The position numbers were made by a program, and so were the translations under genes. From Aedes albopictus (Eukaryota > Arthropoda > Insecta > Diptera > Culicidae), in the NCBI RefSeq assembly GCF_035046485.1, contig NC_085138.1, positions 290,011,256 to 290,075,255 of the forward strand: a stretch of DNA of 64,000 nt, read 5' to 3'. The notes below the pieces were generated by a model, which was given only the letters and a program-made list of their open reading frames with translations, made no database searches and was not told the DNA's origin. Below are positions 23,906-36,299 of this stretch, piece by piece. Position 1 is the first letter of the stretch. The number at the start of each line of letters is the position of its first letter.

Positions 23906-25825
23906 TCACAGCTGCCGGTGCTTTGGTAGTTCAAGGTTCTCAGCAGGCTGCCTTAACGGGGATGCACTGCCACATTACGCTGAAGAGGCTGCCAACGTTG
24001 GCAACGGATAGCCGGCGCGACACAACATGTCGTTCTCAACCGCTAAATGTCAGAACAGAGCTGTTTGATCCGCTCCCCCTTAGGGAATAGTTGCTCGGGG
24101 ACACGTACCTCCCCTCAATCTAGCTCAAGTCAAGATGATCGCACTTCCTCAATCTAGCTGAAGTCAGCTGAAATATGACAAATTTTTCCTTGATGAATTA
24201 CGTGTAATCTAGCGAAACTTCGTTTCAAGGCGTCATTGGCTAAATCATTCGTCATATTGCATACATTTACACAACTGAGATTGAGCTTGTTTCTCGGTTT
24301 AGTGTTCTATGAGGATTTGAACAGACAGTGTTCAAAGAAGGGTTCACATTTGTTTAATAATACAAGAAGGAACAGAACGCAGTTAATTACAAAGACATCT
24401 GAAGTACGGTAAAATCTAGCATGCAAACATTTTATCATTAAAAAAATTTCTCAAAAATTCCAAGTTATGGTCAGGAATTTGAACTTCTTGTCCCCAAATG
24501 TGCCATAATCATCAACTGCATCATCTTCATCAACTTCGTAGGTGCGACGGATTTCTTGCCTTTCTCAGCACTCCAATTCCGAACCACCCGAAAATTACCC
24601 CAGGCCCATATTTTAGGATAATGCGATCGAACGGGAAAAAAAGCGTTCGAAACAAGGCCGTTCGGTTCGCTCAATTTTCCTTCCGACGGCCAAATCGCCC
24701 TCGTAAAATCTTATCACCTCCATCAGCCCAAGTGTCTCAATTTGCTGCGCTCTTTTTAATTAAGTAGCATTTCGATCGCGCATTCAACAAAAGGCTCCAC
24801 ATTAAGCAAAACGTTTCCCATTTACCCAAATGACCCGAACCCGACTCATAAATTCGTTTATCGATTCGCTTCCAATTTGCCGGCGACGACGACGCACTGG
24901 CCTGGGTACTGCATCTCCGATTAAACAAGACCTTCAATTATCTGCGGGCAAGATCGCACTACGATTGCGCTTCACAGATCGATCTGCGGCCTCTGCGCTC
25001 CACTTTGCAATTCGGGGCGCGCTTTCTATCGGAATGTTAAGTCATCTGTACGAACAATAAAGCGACAAATCTGGTGACCCAATGGGCATCTCTGGCGGTT
25101 GTTGGTGGTGTCCCACTATAATTACCGAATGCGGTCCGGAATGAGGTATGCGAAAAATGGACGACGGGAAATTTCGAACCAGTTTGCCCATTGGTCTCAG
25201 CGATGATGATGAACTGAACCGAACCGAAAAAATCGTAACAAAACGCTTGATAAAGTCATAAATTTTTATGTTTACTCGAAAGTATAACTTTATAAGGATT
25301 TATGGCCGGCTTTATGGTACGATTTGCTCAGAGGTAATGTTTCGCCCTTGTGCCGACACGACTCCACCATAAGGGTCCAGTGCGTGCTCTGATGGGGCTC
25401 GAAACTGTTTTCTCGCCTTTTGGACACTATTTATTTCGGTTCACTTGAACCGGTTGGGGATCCGTCGATGGATTTAAGTTGAATGGAAGTGATGCCAGTT
25501 TTTTTAATTGTACACTTTATAGAAGTCGATGAACAGGTGATGCATAGGAACATAGTATTCCTGGATTTATTGGAGGATTTGTCGTGCGGTAAAAATCGGG
25601 TCAATTGTCGACCGACTGTTGATGAAATCGGCTCGAGATATCGTTTTAAGTTTCGCTCTATAGTTCTCACATTCCCAATGGTCATCCTTGTTGTGAATAT
25701 GGTAGGTTACTCCCCTTTCTTCCCCTTCTAGTGGCTGTTTGATTTCCCAAATCCTGACCATCACCTTTTCTGGGCTCATCTTGATGAGTTTAGCTGTGAT
25801 ACTATCCTAAATAGCTGCTTTTATT
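23906..25825. other. no supported gene; possible host non-coding DNA
   Basis: 23906-24100 may be more R1-relic sequence but is not clear. 24480-25330 is GC-balanced and looks unique. A 62-bp run at 25256-25317 contains five CATAAA/TTTATG/TTTATAA words. Frames up to 89 codons show nothing recognisable. Confidence 0.35.
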
Positions 25826-25829
25826 GGGT

Positions 25830-27420
25830 TTGAACTGGTGAATGGCTTACGAGAAGCTGAGCCGCTCGCGCAGAGGCTCCGTGCCACAAGCCGACATGTG
25901 CCTAGACAATCACGGGAATCTTCTCACGAGCGAGCGTGAGGTGGTTGAGAGGTGGCGGGAGCTTACGATGAGCACCTCTATGGCGACGTTGTAAGCACTG
26001 AAGGTGGCGCGGTAACAAATCTAGGAGTACGTGCGCAGGTCGAAAGAATTGCAGCCCATACCCTCCAAGAGATTGAGGAGGAGGTTAGCGGGTTGAAAAA
26101 CAACAGAGCCGCTAGAGCAGATTAACTATCATGCGAGCCTCTAAAATATGGTAGGAAGCACTGATGAGAGCACTACACTGGGTCATTACCAAGATTTGGG
26201 AGTCGGAAGTATTATCGGAGGAATGGATGGAAGGTATCGTGTGTCCCATTTACAAAAAGAGCGATAACTTGGATTGCGGAAACTATCAGGCGATCACACT
26301 ACTGAGCGCTGATTGTAAGAGAATTAGTGGGGCAATATCAGGCTGGATTCATGGGTGAACGCGCTACAACGGATCAGATGTTTGCCGTCTGCCAGGTGTT
26401 GCAGAAATGCCGCGAATACAACGTGCCCACACATCACTTGTTCATCGTTTTCAAATCGGCGTATGATACAATCGATCGAGACCAGTTATGGCAGATTATG
26501 CACGAATACGGATTCACAGATAAACTGATACCATTGATCAAGGCGACGATGGAACGAGTGATGTGCGTAGTTCGAGTATCAGGGACACTCTAGAGTCATT
26601 TCGAATCTTGCAGAGGGTTACGGTAAGGTGATGGTCTTTCGTGCTTGCTTTTCAACATTGCTCTAGACGGTATAATAAGGGGAGCGACTAAATAATGAAG
26701 CCAGGTGAATCGAATGAATCACTAATGTGTCGAAGACAAAGTACATGGTGGCAAAGGGCTCCAGCGAGGAATCACCGCTCCCGCCATCCTGAATTTCAAT
26801 CGACAGTGACGAAATCGAGGCGGTTGAAGAATTTGTGTACTTGGGCTCACTGGTGACCTCCGTCTACGACCCAGCAGAGAAATTCAGAGGCGCATTTTGG
26901 CAGGAAGTCGAGCTCACGCTGGACTCCGCAGAGCTCTACGATCGAACAAAGTTTGCCGTCACACGAAGTTAACTATTTACAAAACGCTCATTAGACTGGA
27001 GGTAATCCACTATGAGTACGAAACATGGGCTCTACGTGCAGGGAACCAACGCGCTCTTGGAGTTTTCTAACGGAAGGTGTTGCGTAGCATCTACGGCAGA
27101 GTACAGGTGGAAGATGGGTCTTGGAGAAGGCGAATAAACCACGAGCTGCATCAGCTGCTGAGAGAACCAACCATCGTCCACACCGCGGTGTGGGAGGCTA
27201 CGTCATCAGAATGTCAGAGTGCAACCCGACTAAAATGGTTCTCGAGAGTCATCCGACCGGTACATAAAGATGTGGTGCGTAGCGAGCTAGATGGGTCGAT
27301 CAAGTGGAGGACAACTTGCGAACCCTTCGCAGAGTACGGAACTGGAGACACACAGCCATGGACCGAGTATACTGGAGACGACACTCGTGTACAGCATGGA
27401 ACACGCAGGCTTTAAAAAAA
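25830..27420 (+). pseudogene. RTE-type non-LTR retrotransposon relic (RT and C-terminal tail)
   Basis: Plus-strand frames read IEEEVSGLKNNRAARAD at about 26070-26120, ALHWVITKIWESEVLSEEW (26170-26230) and NYQAITLLSADCK (about 26280). YQAGFMGERATTDQM, HHLFIVFKSAYDTIDRDQLW and LIKATMERVMCVVRVSG (26340-26590) follow, then EAVEEFVYLGSLVTS (26815-26860) and LRSIYGRVQVEDGSWRRRIN with HELHQLLREPTIVHT (27080-27180). The order matches the RTE relic at 11960-14773. The FADD box region is lost or scrambled and frames shift several times, so it is non-functional. Confidence 0.85.
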
Positions 27421-27529
27421 AGCCTTAGTCTGACTGGTAAAGTAAGTCGTGAAAGACATGCTCACATGTATGAGGTCACATTGAGCTCACCCTCGTTCGG
27501 CAACGCTGCGTCGAAATTCTATGCTTGAT

Positions 27530-28190
27530 GCGACATCCGGTTGCTTCAGTTGCTCTAGGTTGGCGGCCGCCGGAACCGTACAGTGTTGATAACGGAAAGC
27601 TTTCAGTGCAGCTGGACCATCACCAGGTTGTATTCCGAGTCTATGTTACGCTACGGAATGTCCTGTCGTCCGTCATGTTGAAGAAGCTTCGTCCATCAAA
27701 TAGAACGGGTATGATTTGGGATTCCGTTTACTGTGGTGATCTCCTGCTGTAATAAGCGATGCGGAGTTGAAATGTGGCGAAATCGATAAGTCGCAAGCCG
27801 TTTTAATTTTTCAGCTGGTGGGCGCTAAACTTTCTAATTGTCAGTCTGAACTCATTCTCCTGGCCTACATAAGCGTACGGCTCTCTTATGATGATCTTCA
27901 CGTCGTGGCTTGGACAGCGGTCGTAGTCAAGTTGGAGTTGCGCGTATCATTGCACTGTTTCATCATCATATGAAATTTTTTTACAGCTCGCGTGTGTTCT
28001 GGAAGATGGAATGATAACCTCTAATTGTTCGTACCATGGATCGTCCAGCGCTACAATGTCGAACCCGCGGTCCTTCAGCAGAATGCCGAGTATGCGAGAG
28101 CTCCCGATGAAGCTGAGAAAGCAGGTGCTCAGGTTTGCAGAAGCAATCCCCCCTGCCCTGTCAGCCAACGACCAAAGTTACCACAGTGGT
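27530..28190 (-). pseudogene. possible endonuclease fragment of a non-LTR element
   Basis: The minus frame at 27947-28168 contains LLKDRGFDIVALDDPWYEQ, which resembles the start of the endonuclease domain of Jockey/CR1-like elements (a DIVALxETW-type block). Further downstream on the minus strand the sequence is scrambled. The clade is not determined. Confidence 0.35.
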
Positions 28191-28199
28191 TGATTAGCT

Positions 28200-30000
28200 A
28201 AGATTGCGCACGGCCAAGTCGATGTAATGATTAAATAGGGATATGATGGGAATGTCCTCAATGGGGTCTGTATTACAAGTTACCCAGTCTTTACGCTGCC
28301 ACCAGTAGAATCTATATTTTTGTATTGTTGATCTCCGAATAGATGGCCGAATAACATTAAGTTCGAAAGACAAATAGTCGAATGCATATTTAGACAATTA
28401 TTGTTCCACTGGCTCCTTCCAATAATTGGCTACTAAACATTTAAACTCTCTGTAAAACTGGCAGTTTTCCTGATTCAGTAGTTCAAAATAATAGTCAACT
28501 GCTGCATCTGTCTGTCTGGCAATATTGCCAACAACTTCATTCCAGAAGCTCCGCCGAACCCATCATGATATGAACATATTTTCCTCACCCAAGAGACATT
28601 AACCGACGACGATGATGAACTGAACCGCGCAGTCAATCGTCGTAGCCTCGACCCTATAATATAATCGGTCTCCTCCTGCAACAGTTTAACTGAAGCAACA
28701 ACACCACCAACAAATCGTTCTCGATCGATATGTTATGTTACCAAATTATAGCACTGTGAGCCGGCACCATCATCGGAAGGCGAGCAGTCCCACACTATAA
28801 AGGAAACTTGCTTCGAAGCGCTCTGGCTGGCTGCTGCTGCTGTGTGCCTTATATTTTCCCGATAATTTAATAAGAAACAACCGAGCCGATACCAAGTGCA
28901 AACCGAACTAAAGAGGCCCTCCGCCGAAGTGGGACCAGGGGAGTCGGTCGGTGTGATAATCGCGCGCGGGACCCTCGAAAAGCCCCGACGACCCGAAAGG
29001 GGGTTGTTTTAAAACGTGCCAGTTGAATAATAATAATGCCATCAATTTTTATGAACAATCATTAGAGCGCGCACACAGAAAGGGGGCCCCCATCACAAAA
29101 AGAGGTGAAATAATTTTATAGTTATTGAAAGTTTTCACGTGATGACGATTTCGATGGGAACCGGTGGGCTCTCTTTCGCGGGGCGGTTGATTGCTTATTA
29201 AGCCTCTCGGGCGGAGGACTAGGAACAGACCAGGTCCGCGACGATGATGATGATGACGATGCTGATGGTCGGATGGAACAACATTGTCGTGCCGAGAGGT
29301 CTCATAGCTTCGTTAGGGGTGTTGAGCTTGGGCAGGATGGTCGGTCGGTTGGGAGCATCATGATGTGCCGGTTCAATTTTGTTTTATGACTTATTTTGTT
29401 TATTTTACCGTTGTTCGTGATGATGTAATCAATGTATCATTAGCTAATTATGAAAATAAGATCGAATGCAGTATGCAAGGAATATGTAGGGCGGCTGGCT
29501 AATCAAGCTCTGTGCTCCAGGACGCCAAATTCTGGCAGAAGGTCATAGTGATTAATTTGAACTGCATATCGAAGTCAGGGAACGACTCAATCAACTTGAC
29601 ATGGAAAACATGACTTCGTTGGGCCCGAAATTGGTCCGATCCGTTAGTGACCTGTGCGTAACGAATTACAAATAATTTAATGGCACACATGATGAAAAAT
29701 GAGGAAGTCATTGATAGTTCAAAGTAAATTACATGTGATTTAAATAACTTGTCATGTGTTTTAAACGATAAGCATTTTGTTCCTAAGATATCGTATATCA
29801 TCAAGTCAGGCTACTTAAGATTTTGAGTTATCTAGGACATTCAATATACTTTTTGTCTATAGAATAAATAAGGACATTATCTTCACATAATTTTTCTCAT
29901 GCATTATGTGGTTCTTTCATGATCGTGCAGTGATGTCATGGTAAAATCAGAGCTGGTTGCTCAAGGTTTCAAAATTTCAGCCCTCTATACTGTAACACTG
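28200..30000. other. no supported gene; possible host non-coding DNA
   Basis: 28500-29350 is GC-balanced with GATGATGAT runs and looks unique. The rest is AT-rich. No motif is recognisable in the short frames. Given the knirps-family exon at 38 kb on the minus strand, this could be intron of that gene. Confidence 0.3.
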
Positions 30001-30004
30001 CCCG

Positions 30005-30170
30005 TGTTAGAATAGCACTACGGACCACCTGTTCCGGGGGTAAAAGTCCACCAAACAGGTAACCCCAATCCAAGGTGTCAGGCGACCCGTGCTGAGGGAT
30101 GAATAGTTGAGGGGGTTTAAAATATGCTCGATCTTTAACGGAGCCCGTAGCGTGGGTAGATCACCTTTTT
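30005..30170. repeat. fragment of a dispersed non-LTR-associated sequence
   Basis: ACCACCTGTTCCGGGGGTAA, CAAGGTGTCAGGCGACCCGT and GAGGGATGAATAGTTGAGGG are phrases I associate with untranslated regions of culicine non-LTR elements. No frame. Confidence 0.35.
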
Positions 30171-30949
30171 GGGTTGTGTTGCGGTGAAAGATCTACCAAA
30201 CCAAAATCTAATGTCGTCCTATTTTTCAACTTTGGAATATGTGTTCTGGTAATTAAAGGAATCATAGTATTTAGTGACTTCCAGTTTTTGAACAAAACTA
30301 AGTTTACCAACTTTACTTTGCATATAGTTAAAAACCTCTCCATCTGAGGCTAAACTCAAAGCAAAAGAAATCAAATTGGGTTAGGGATCCATGTATGTAC
30401 TAACTCTTCGAAAACTGGAAAGTGCTAGTACGCAAGGAACATACTAGAATCCGTATTACTAAACACATGTTCCATTAGTGGAATGGTATTGCTACTAATG
30501 TTAAAACCCGGGTCTTCTTACTGGGAAGAATTTAGTGGTAAACAAGGGTGATGCTAGGTTTCCGATGCATGGCCAATTATAATTATCAGTGCTTTTGTTT
30601 TGTTTTCTATAAGAAAGAAATTTCTACGAAAACAAAACAAAAACTGTATCAAAATCGATACGCTATTGCTCTTCAATGGCAGTTGAGTAATGCAACATGC
30701 ACTACACTAACGATAAGGGTAATGTCACAATAGATCTAAAAACTGGCCTCAGTTACAGACCCGAACAGGAATAAAAAAATACTGTAACACACTCAAGGAA
30801 ATGACTTCACTTGTGCCTAATTGAGCATTTTTTCGAGAAAACCCTTTCATACTTTTCCAAGTAACAGAACTAGCCGAAAAACAGTTTCTTAAGCTTTAGT
30901 TTGCGTAAGAGGGGTTTGTTCCACTCTTGTACAGCAAAAATGTTTGTTG

Positions 30950-33870
30950 AAATTCAAATTTTTTTCTGTAATTATCGCGAAAGAGACTTTCTTGTTGAAA
31001 TGCCTTTTACGAATTTTGCAAGAATTCTTCTTAAAATTTCTAGAAATTCTTCAGGATTACTTCCAAGGACACCGCCAGAAATTCATTTGGAGATTCTTTG
31101 AGGATTTATCAAAAAAATCTGAAATGTTTACAGAGAGAAGATTATCGCAGGATTTCTTAGAATTTCTCTCAAGATTTATTTTATTATCCCTTCAAAATGC
31201 GCCACTGTACATTGATTTCTTTGAGAATTTCTCCAGGGATTTCGTCAAATACGCCCACAAGATTTTTCCTTGGCACTTCTTCAGGAGTTTCTCAGAAAAA
31301 AAAATAAAAAAGGTTAAAAAATAAAGGTTAATCTCGAAACTGGCCCACGGATTTCCTCAGAAATCTGATCCGAAATTACTTTAGATTTATCATTATTTAG
31401 ATTTTATTTTATTAATTATGGACTTCTAGTGAGATTCCTTAAGAGATTATATATGAAACAAAAGTACATGCTTGTATTTTTTCATGTACTTCTTGGGACA
31501 TTTCTGAAGTTATTCCTTCAGAAATATTGTCAGATTTTTTCAGGAGTTTTTCTTTGGGAGAAAGTTTTCCTGGAAATACCTCAAGAGATTCTACTAGGAT
31601 TTTCTTCAAGGGTTTCTCCAGACGTTATTTCAATTCCAGGGAAGTTTTTTCACAAAAGCTCAGAGATTTTTTTCAGAAATTCATCTATTATTTATCTTTA
31701 AGAAATTCAGATTTTATTCCAGAAACTTTTTGGATATTATTGTTTGAATTTCTCCAGATGTTTCTTACAGGAATAACTCAATTTTTACAGGGATTTTCTC
31801 GTGCATTCATTTGGAAAAGAAATTCTTCTGGAAGCTCCTTCAAGAGTGTTCAGGTATTCACCCAGGTATTGCTTTGGTTTTTTTAAACCGTCGTTCCAGG
31901 ATTCTTTCAAATGTTTTTATTCAAAAATTCTCTCAAACAATTCAAGCAGAAATTACTTCAGCTTAGAGTTTTTCTAGAATTTTTTCTATGAATACCTACA
32001 GAGGTTTCTCTAGTTTCCAAAGATTCTTTCAACAATTTATTTAGTCATATCTTCAGTAAAAGAATTTCTTCAGGATTTTTTTTTTGTTTCTGTAGGATTT
32101 CGCCCAGATATTTCTCCGGGTATTTGTTAAGGGACTGTTTGATTCAAATCGTATAAAAAAATATTTCTGAGAATTTCTTTAGATGCATCACAAGGAATCC
32201 TTCGAAAATCCTCCAGGGTTTCCTCAGTAGTTTATTGGAGGATTTTTTCAAGTACTTCACCAGTACGTTTGTCTGAAATTTTAAAGAAATTCCTGCCTAA
32301 ATCGCTGAAAATGATGAATTTATGCTGGATTTCTGGATAAATACCTGAGGAATTTTCTGGACACATTTCAATAAAATCCCTGAAACAATTTCTGAACAAA
32401 TCTTCGGTGATACTTCCAGAGAAATCCCTGAATGAATCTCCGACGGAAAGTCTGGAAAAAATATGAAGAAACCAACGGAAGAACTTATTAAAGAATCTTT
32501 GAATCCCTGAACAAGAACATGAAAGCAATTCCAGGTGGAGTTTCAGAAGAAACCCTTAGAACTCTATCTTAATGCATTCTTGAAGAGGGAATACTTATAG
32601 GAAGTCCTGGAGAAATTTCTTCAAGAATTCCTGGATAAAAAAATAGGGGAAAAACTATCCGGAGGATTTTCTTCAAGCATTCTTGGAAGATTTGAAGAAC
32701 AAATTCCTAGAGTAATTTCTGAAAAAAAATACGTGCAGGTATGTGCTCAAAAAAGCGAAAAGGGATGGGTTTTGTGAATTTTCGGTAAAAGTCAGAGGGG
32801 TGCCTGTTATGCGAACTTGTGGCAAAAAAAAAGGGATTTAACACACAAAACGCTTCTCTGGAGCAATGGCTGGAATATTTGGCATAGTTGTGAAAGAAAT
32901 GCATAGAAAATTTCGTTGGAGTGCTAACCTTCCGGCAGTCGCGCGTTTGGCCATTACCGCCAGCACCACGCTAATGTGGAGTACAAAAAACGAGATTTTT
33001 CCAACGTGTTGTACAAAGTACAACAGCGCGATCGCTCGAGGGTTAATCAATAAACAAATGTATGAAGGAATCTTCAGGGAAATTTCTAAAAGAATCATTG
33101 GAAGAATTCCTAAAGAAATGTTTGTGAGGAATTTTGAAGGAGTCTTTGGAAGAATTTCCATGGAAATTTTTGGAGGAAATTCTGGAAGAATATTTGATGT
33201 TCCTAAAGAATCGCTGCATGCATTTCTGAAGAAATCCGTGGATGGTTTTTCGAAAGAACTTTTTTTTTGAGGCAAGCCATGGAAGCTTTTCTAGATTGTT
33301 TTTTTTTTATTGGAGATATATCTTGAGGCTCCCTTAACGGAAACTCAGAAGGAAATTCTGGAGAAAATTGTAAAGCAATGCATGGAACCTGTTATTTATT
33401 GTTTTTTTGCTTTTTTTGTTGATCCGTCTTTAACGAATACAAATTAATTAAATGAAATGTTCTAATGAACTTCTAAAAGGAGTTCATGGTAGACTATTCG
33501 AGAAGATTTCCTAGAGGATATTCTACAAAAATACGTTGAGCTATCGAAAGGAATTCTGAGAAGGTTTGAAAACATCTTGAAATAGTTTCAGAGGTGATCT
33601 CCAGGATACTTTAGAGAAAATTCTGAAGGAAATAACAAATTTTCTAGAGGAATCAAATGAAGAATTCCTGACAGATCTCTAAGCGAAAACTCCGAAGGCA
33701 TTCATTGCAGAATTTCTTAAAAATTCTCTATTGAAGCATTGATAATTTCTTTAAAGAGCTCGTACAGGAATTTAAGGAATAAATTTCTGAAGAAATCTCG
33801 TGAAACATTTTTGAAGGAATCCCCGAAAAATTCCTTCTATTTGTAGGAATTTATGGAATACCTGGAAGAG
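30950..33870. repeat. degenerate TTCTTCAGGAATT-type simple repeat, orientation flips near 32.2 kb
   Basis: From about 30950 to 32230 the plus strand is rich in TTTCTTCAGGATT, GAATTTCTCCAG and ATTCCTTCAG. From about 32240 to 33870 it is instead rich in CTGAAGAAATC, GAAGAATTCC and CTGGAGAAAT, the complementary sense. Frames of 60-145 codons here (FLEFLSRFILLSL and similar) are artefacts of the periodicity. A short non-repeat island lies at 32750-33055. Confidence 0.8.
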
Positions 33871-33879
33871 GTCCCTATA

Positions 33880-34071
33880 GAGTCTTGTACTATTTGGGCA
33901 GGTGTACCTATTTTGGGCACTTGCCGCTATAACTAAGTCAATTTCATAGCAATTGATTTGAATTTTTGTTTAGGGTTAGATACTGTACGTATCTCACTGT
34001 GTTCCAAAAATCAGGTTGCTAGGTGAAAAATTGACTTAGTTATAGCGAAAAGTGCCCAAAATGGTACCCCC
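33880..34071. mobile_element. 192-bp MITE, TA duplication (GTGTACCTATTTTGGGCAC family, copy A)
   Basis: The left arm contains TTTGGGCAGGTGTACCTATT and GCACTTGCCGCTATAACTAAG. The right arm carries the inverted TTGACTTAGTTATAGCG and AGTGCCCAAAATGG. It is flanked by TA. It matches the copy at 50091-50303 but its right arm is more diverged. Confidence 0.85.
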
Positions 34072-34130
34072 TACCATATATATTTTTTTGCACGCTTGAG
34101 GATGAAAAAATTGTAAAAGTATTCTACATA

Positions 34131-34319
34131 GGGTGACGATGGGTATAATCGGCAGGTATGTTCCTTTCGTCATGGAGGGTTTTTGTCGACCAAATTTCCT
34201 GAAACTTGGCCGTATAATTTAGCTTGGTTGGCTAGGATTTGAGGCCAATTCTGACTTCAATAACTTAAAAAAAAAACATGACGAAGAGAACACAACTGCC
34301 GAAAATACACAATCGCCCC
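34131..34319. mobile_element. 189-bp MITE, TA duplication (GGGTGACAATGG family, copy A)
   Basis: It begins GGGTGACGATGGGTATAATC and ends AAAATACACAATCGCCCC, with imperfect inverted ends of about 35 bp. TA flanks at 34129-34130 and 34320-34321 suggest the Tc1/mariner group. A second copy is at 37543-37734 and a half copy at 18060-18160. Confidence 0.82.
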
Positions 34320-34829
34320 TATAAGGCTACAAAAAGTATCGTAGATGGTTTCTAATATTTAGAAGGAGAAATTTCCATTACATATGGAGGCTGTAGCATA
34401 CACATGGATTATTATTCTAAGTTTATTAAAAGGCTGTAAAACGTCGAGTCGATAAGGAGAGCGTCCAACATAGCTCTGGTCCTCACAAGTTTCTACCTCA
34501 TGCTTCCACGGGTCAAGCGATAACAAGAACATCCAACTAAGAAGTGTGTGCTTACCTGGTAGTGCACTGTTGTCCTTTTGACTTCATCTAGATTTAGAAC
34601 GTACGTCCCCAGCGTCTGTTCACCAAGGAGATGCGGCTCGAACAGTGTCTGTTCTAGCATCCAGCGGCTGCGTATAAAATGCTCCTCCACCGGAAGCTAT
34701 ACCTAAGGTGGCAGCCCCACCACGGTGGATAGGAGACCTTAGGCCAACAGCCTACTGTTTCCGAAACCCAAAAATCGTAACAAAAACCGAAAATGAAAGA
34801 TTACGAACTGATTCAACGGCAACAGCTTT

Positions 34830-36290
34830 TAGCGTGAAACAGCGGACTGGCACAACTAGCCAATAATGGAGCTTGAGATCCAAGGACTAATTCAAGTCCG
34901 TAGGCCAAACTCTTTGGAGAACACAGATTGGCGTCGGGTCAAATTCTGCTACACTCTGGCTTACTAGGTGAACACGCTCCTCGCCACCATGGAGTTGGTT
35001 TCCTGCTCAGCACTCAGGCCCACGCTGCGCTTATGAAGTGGGAACCTATTAATAAGAGGCTAATTGTAGCCGGATTCAGAACACAGCTTCGAATCCTCAC
35101 CATGATCCAATGTTACGCGCCACCAACCGATGCTGCCGAATTGCAAAACAAAGAGAACTTTTACAGCCAACTGAATGCTGTCGTGGACAGGACTCCAAAA
35201 GGTGATATCACGACCCTCATTGATGACTTCAACCCGAAGATTGGTTCCGACAACTCGAACTATGAACACGTCAGGGGACGCCATGGTGTCGGAGAAATGA
35301 GCAAGAGCGGAGAGCTGTTTGCAGAGTTTTGTGGCAACAATGACAAGATGATTGGGGGATCGCTCTTGCTCTTTCCTCATCGATCAGTGCACAAAGTGAC
35401 ATGGGTTTCCCGTGATGGCGTCATGGAGAATCAAATCGACCACATCTGCATCAGCCGAAATATGAGACTGAGCCTTCTTGATGTGCGGAACAAACGTACC
35501 GCCAACATTGCATTCGACCATCATCTCCTAATTTGGGTGAGCTACGCACCCAGAGAAAGCAGTGGTTCACAGATGACACCTGGAGGAAGATAGAGGAGCG
35601 AAGAAACACAAACGCCACGGTAGAGCGAAAACACGAGGAACCAAAGCCGTAGCCCGCCAGCGCTATTCGGCTCTCGAGAAGGAAATGAAACGCTCATGTA
35701 GACTGGACAAAACAATGTCGGCGAACTCCCTAGCCGACGAAGCCGTAAACACAGGTGACATCTGCCTTCTCTACGATGTTTCACGTAGCCTTACAAGGAC
35801 TAAGATGAATGATTCAATGCCCGTGAAAGCCACATCTGGACAACTATTGACCGACCCGACTGACCAGCTGATACGCTGCGCTGGTTCGAGAACTTTGAAA
35901 ACCTTTTTGAAGTGTCGGCCACGCCACCAACACCTCAGCATGACCCAGCTCTTCATCAATAGATACATGACATGTGGTAGGTATATAATTCGTGCTTGTT
36001 GGGCCTCACAATTGGATCTCCAACGTGAAGTTCCATCGTCGATGTCATCAAAAGCCGATAGCGACATAAATCGGCTGCGAAAGTGGAGGTGGATCGTCCA
36101 CACTAGGCAGGAACGAAATCTGCAAGCCAGCGTTAGATTGTAACCTAACAGGATATAGTAGCAGAGGTAGACCCAGAGGCTCATGGTGGCGTAGCCTCAA
36201 TAAAAAAATTTTACCTGACCATAGGTCAAGGATAGAGATCATTCAATTTGGCCCTCTGCATCACCATGGGTGCCCCGGACTGAAAGTAAG
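34830..36290 (+). pseudogene. RTE-like non-LTR relic with endonuclease domain and 3' tail
   Basis: The frame at 34928-35593 reads GVGFLLSTQAHAALMKWEPI, LTMIQCYAPPTDAAE, TTLIDDFNPKIGSD, ELFAEFCGNNDKMIGGSL and ENQIDHICISR. This is an exonuclease-endonuclease-phosphatase domain of the RTE type often annotated as craniofacial-development-protein-2-like. The expected GDFN is DDFN here. The frame has no ATG at its start. Most of the RT is missing: sequence jumps to a tail reading SSRGRPRGSWWRSLNKKI at about 36150-36210. The element is dead. Confidence 0.82.
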
Positions 36291-36299
36291 CAGTAAGTA

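Noticed and set aside
28550..29350. Exons of a host gene in the GC-balanced stretch
   Set aside because: No conserved peptide or paired splice sites could be seen; left as possible non-coding DNA.
30900..33275. Phe/Leu/Ile-rich proteins of up to 145 codons
   Set aside because: Both strands give similar frames because the DNA is a degenerate 12-24 bp repeat; no start context, domain or splice support.
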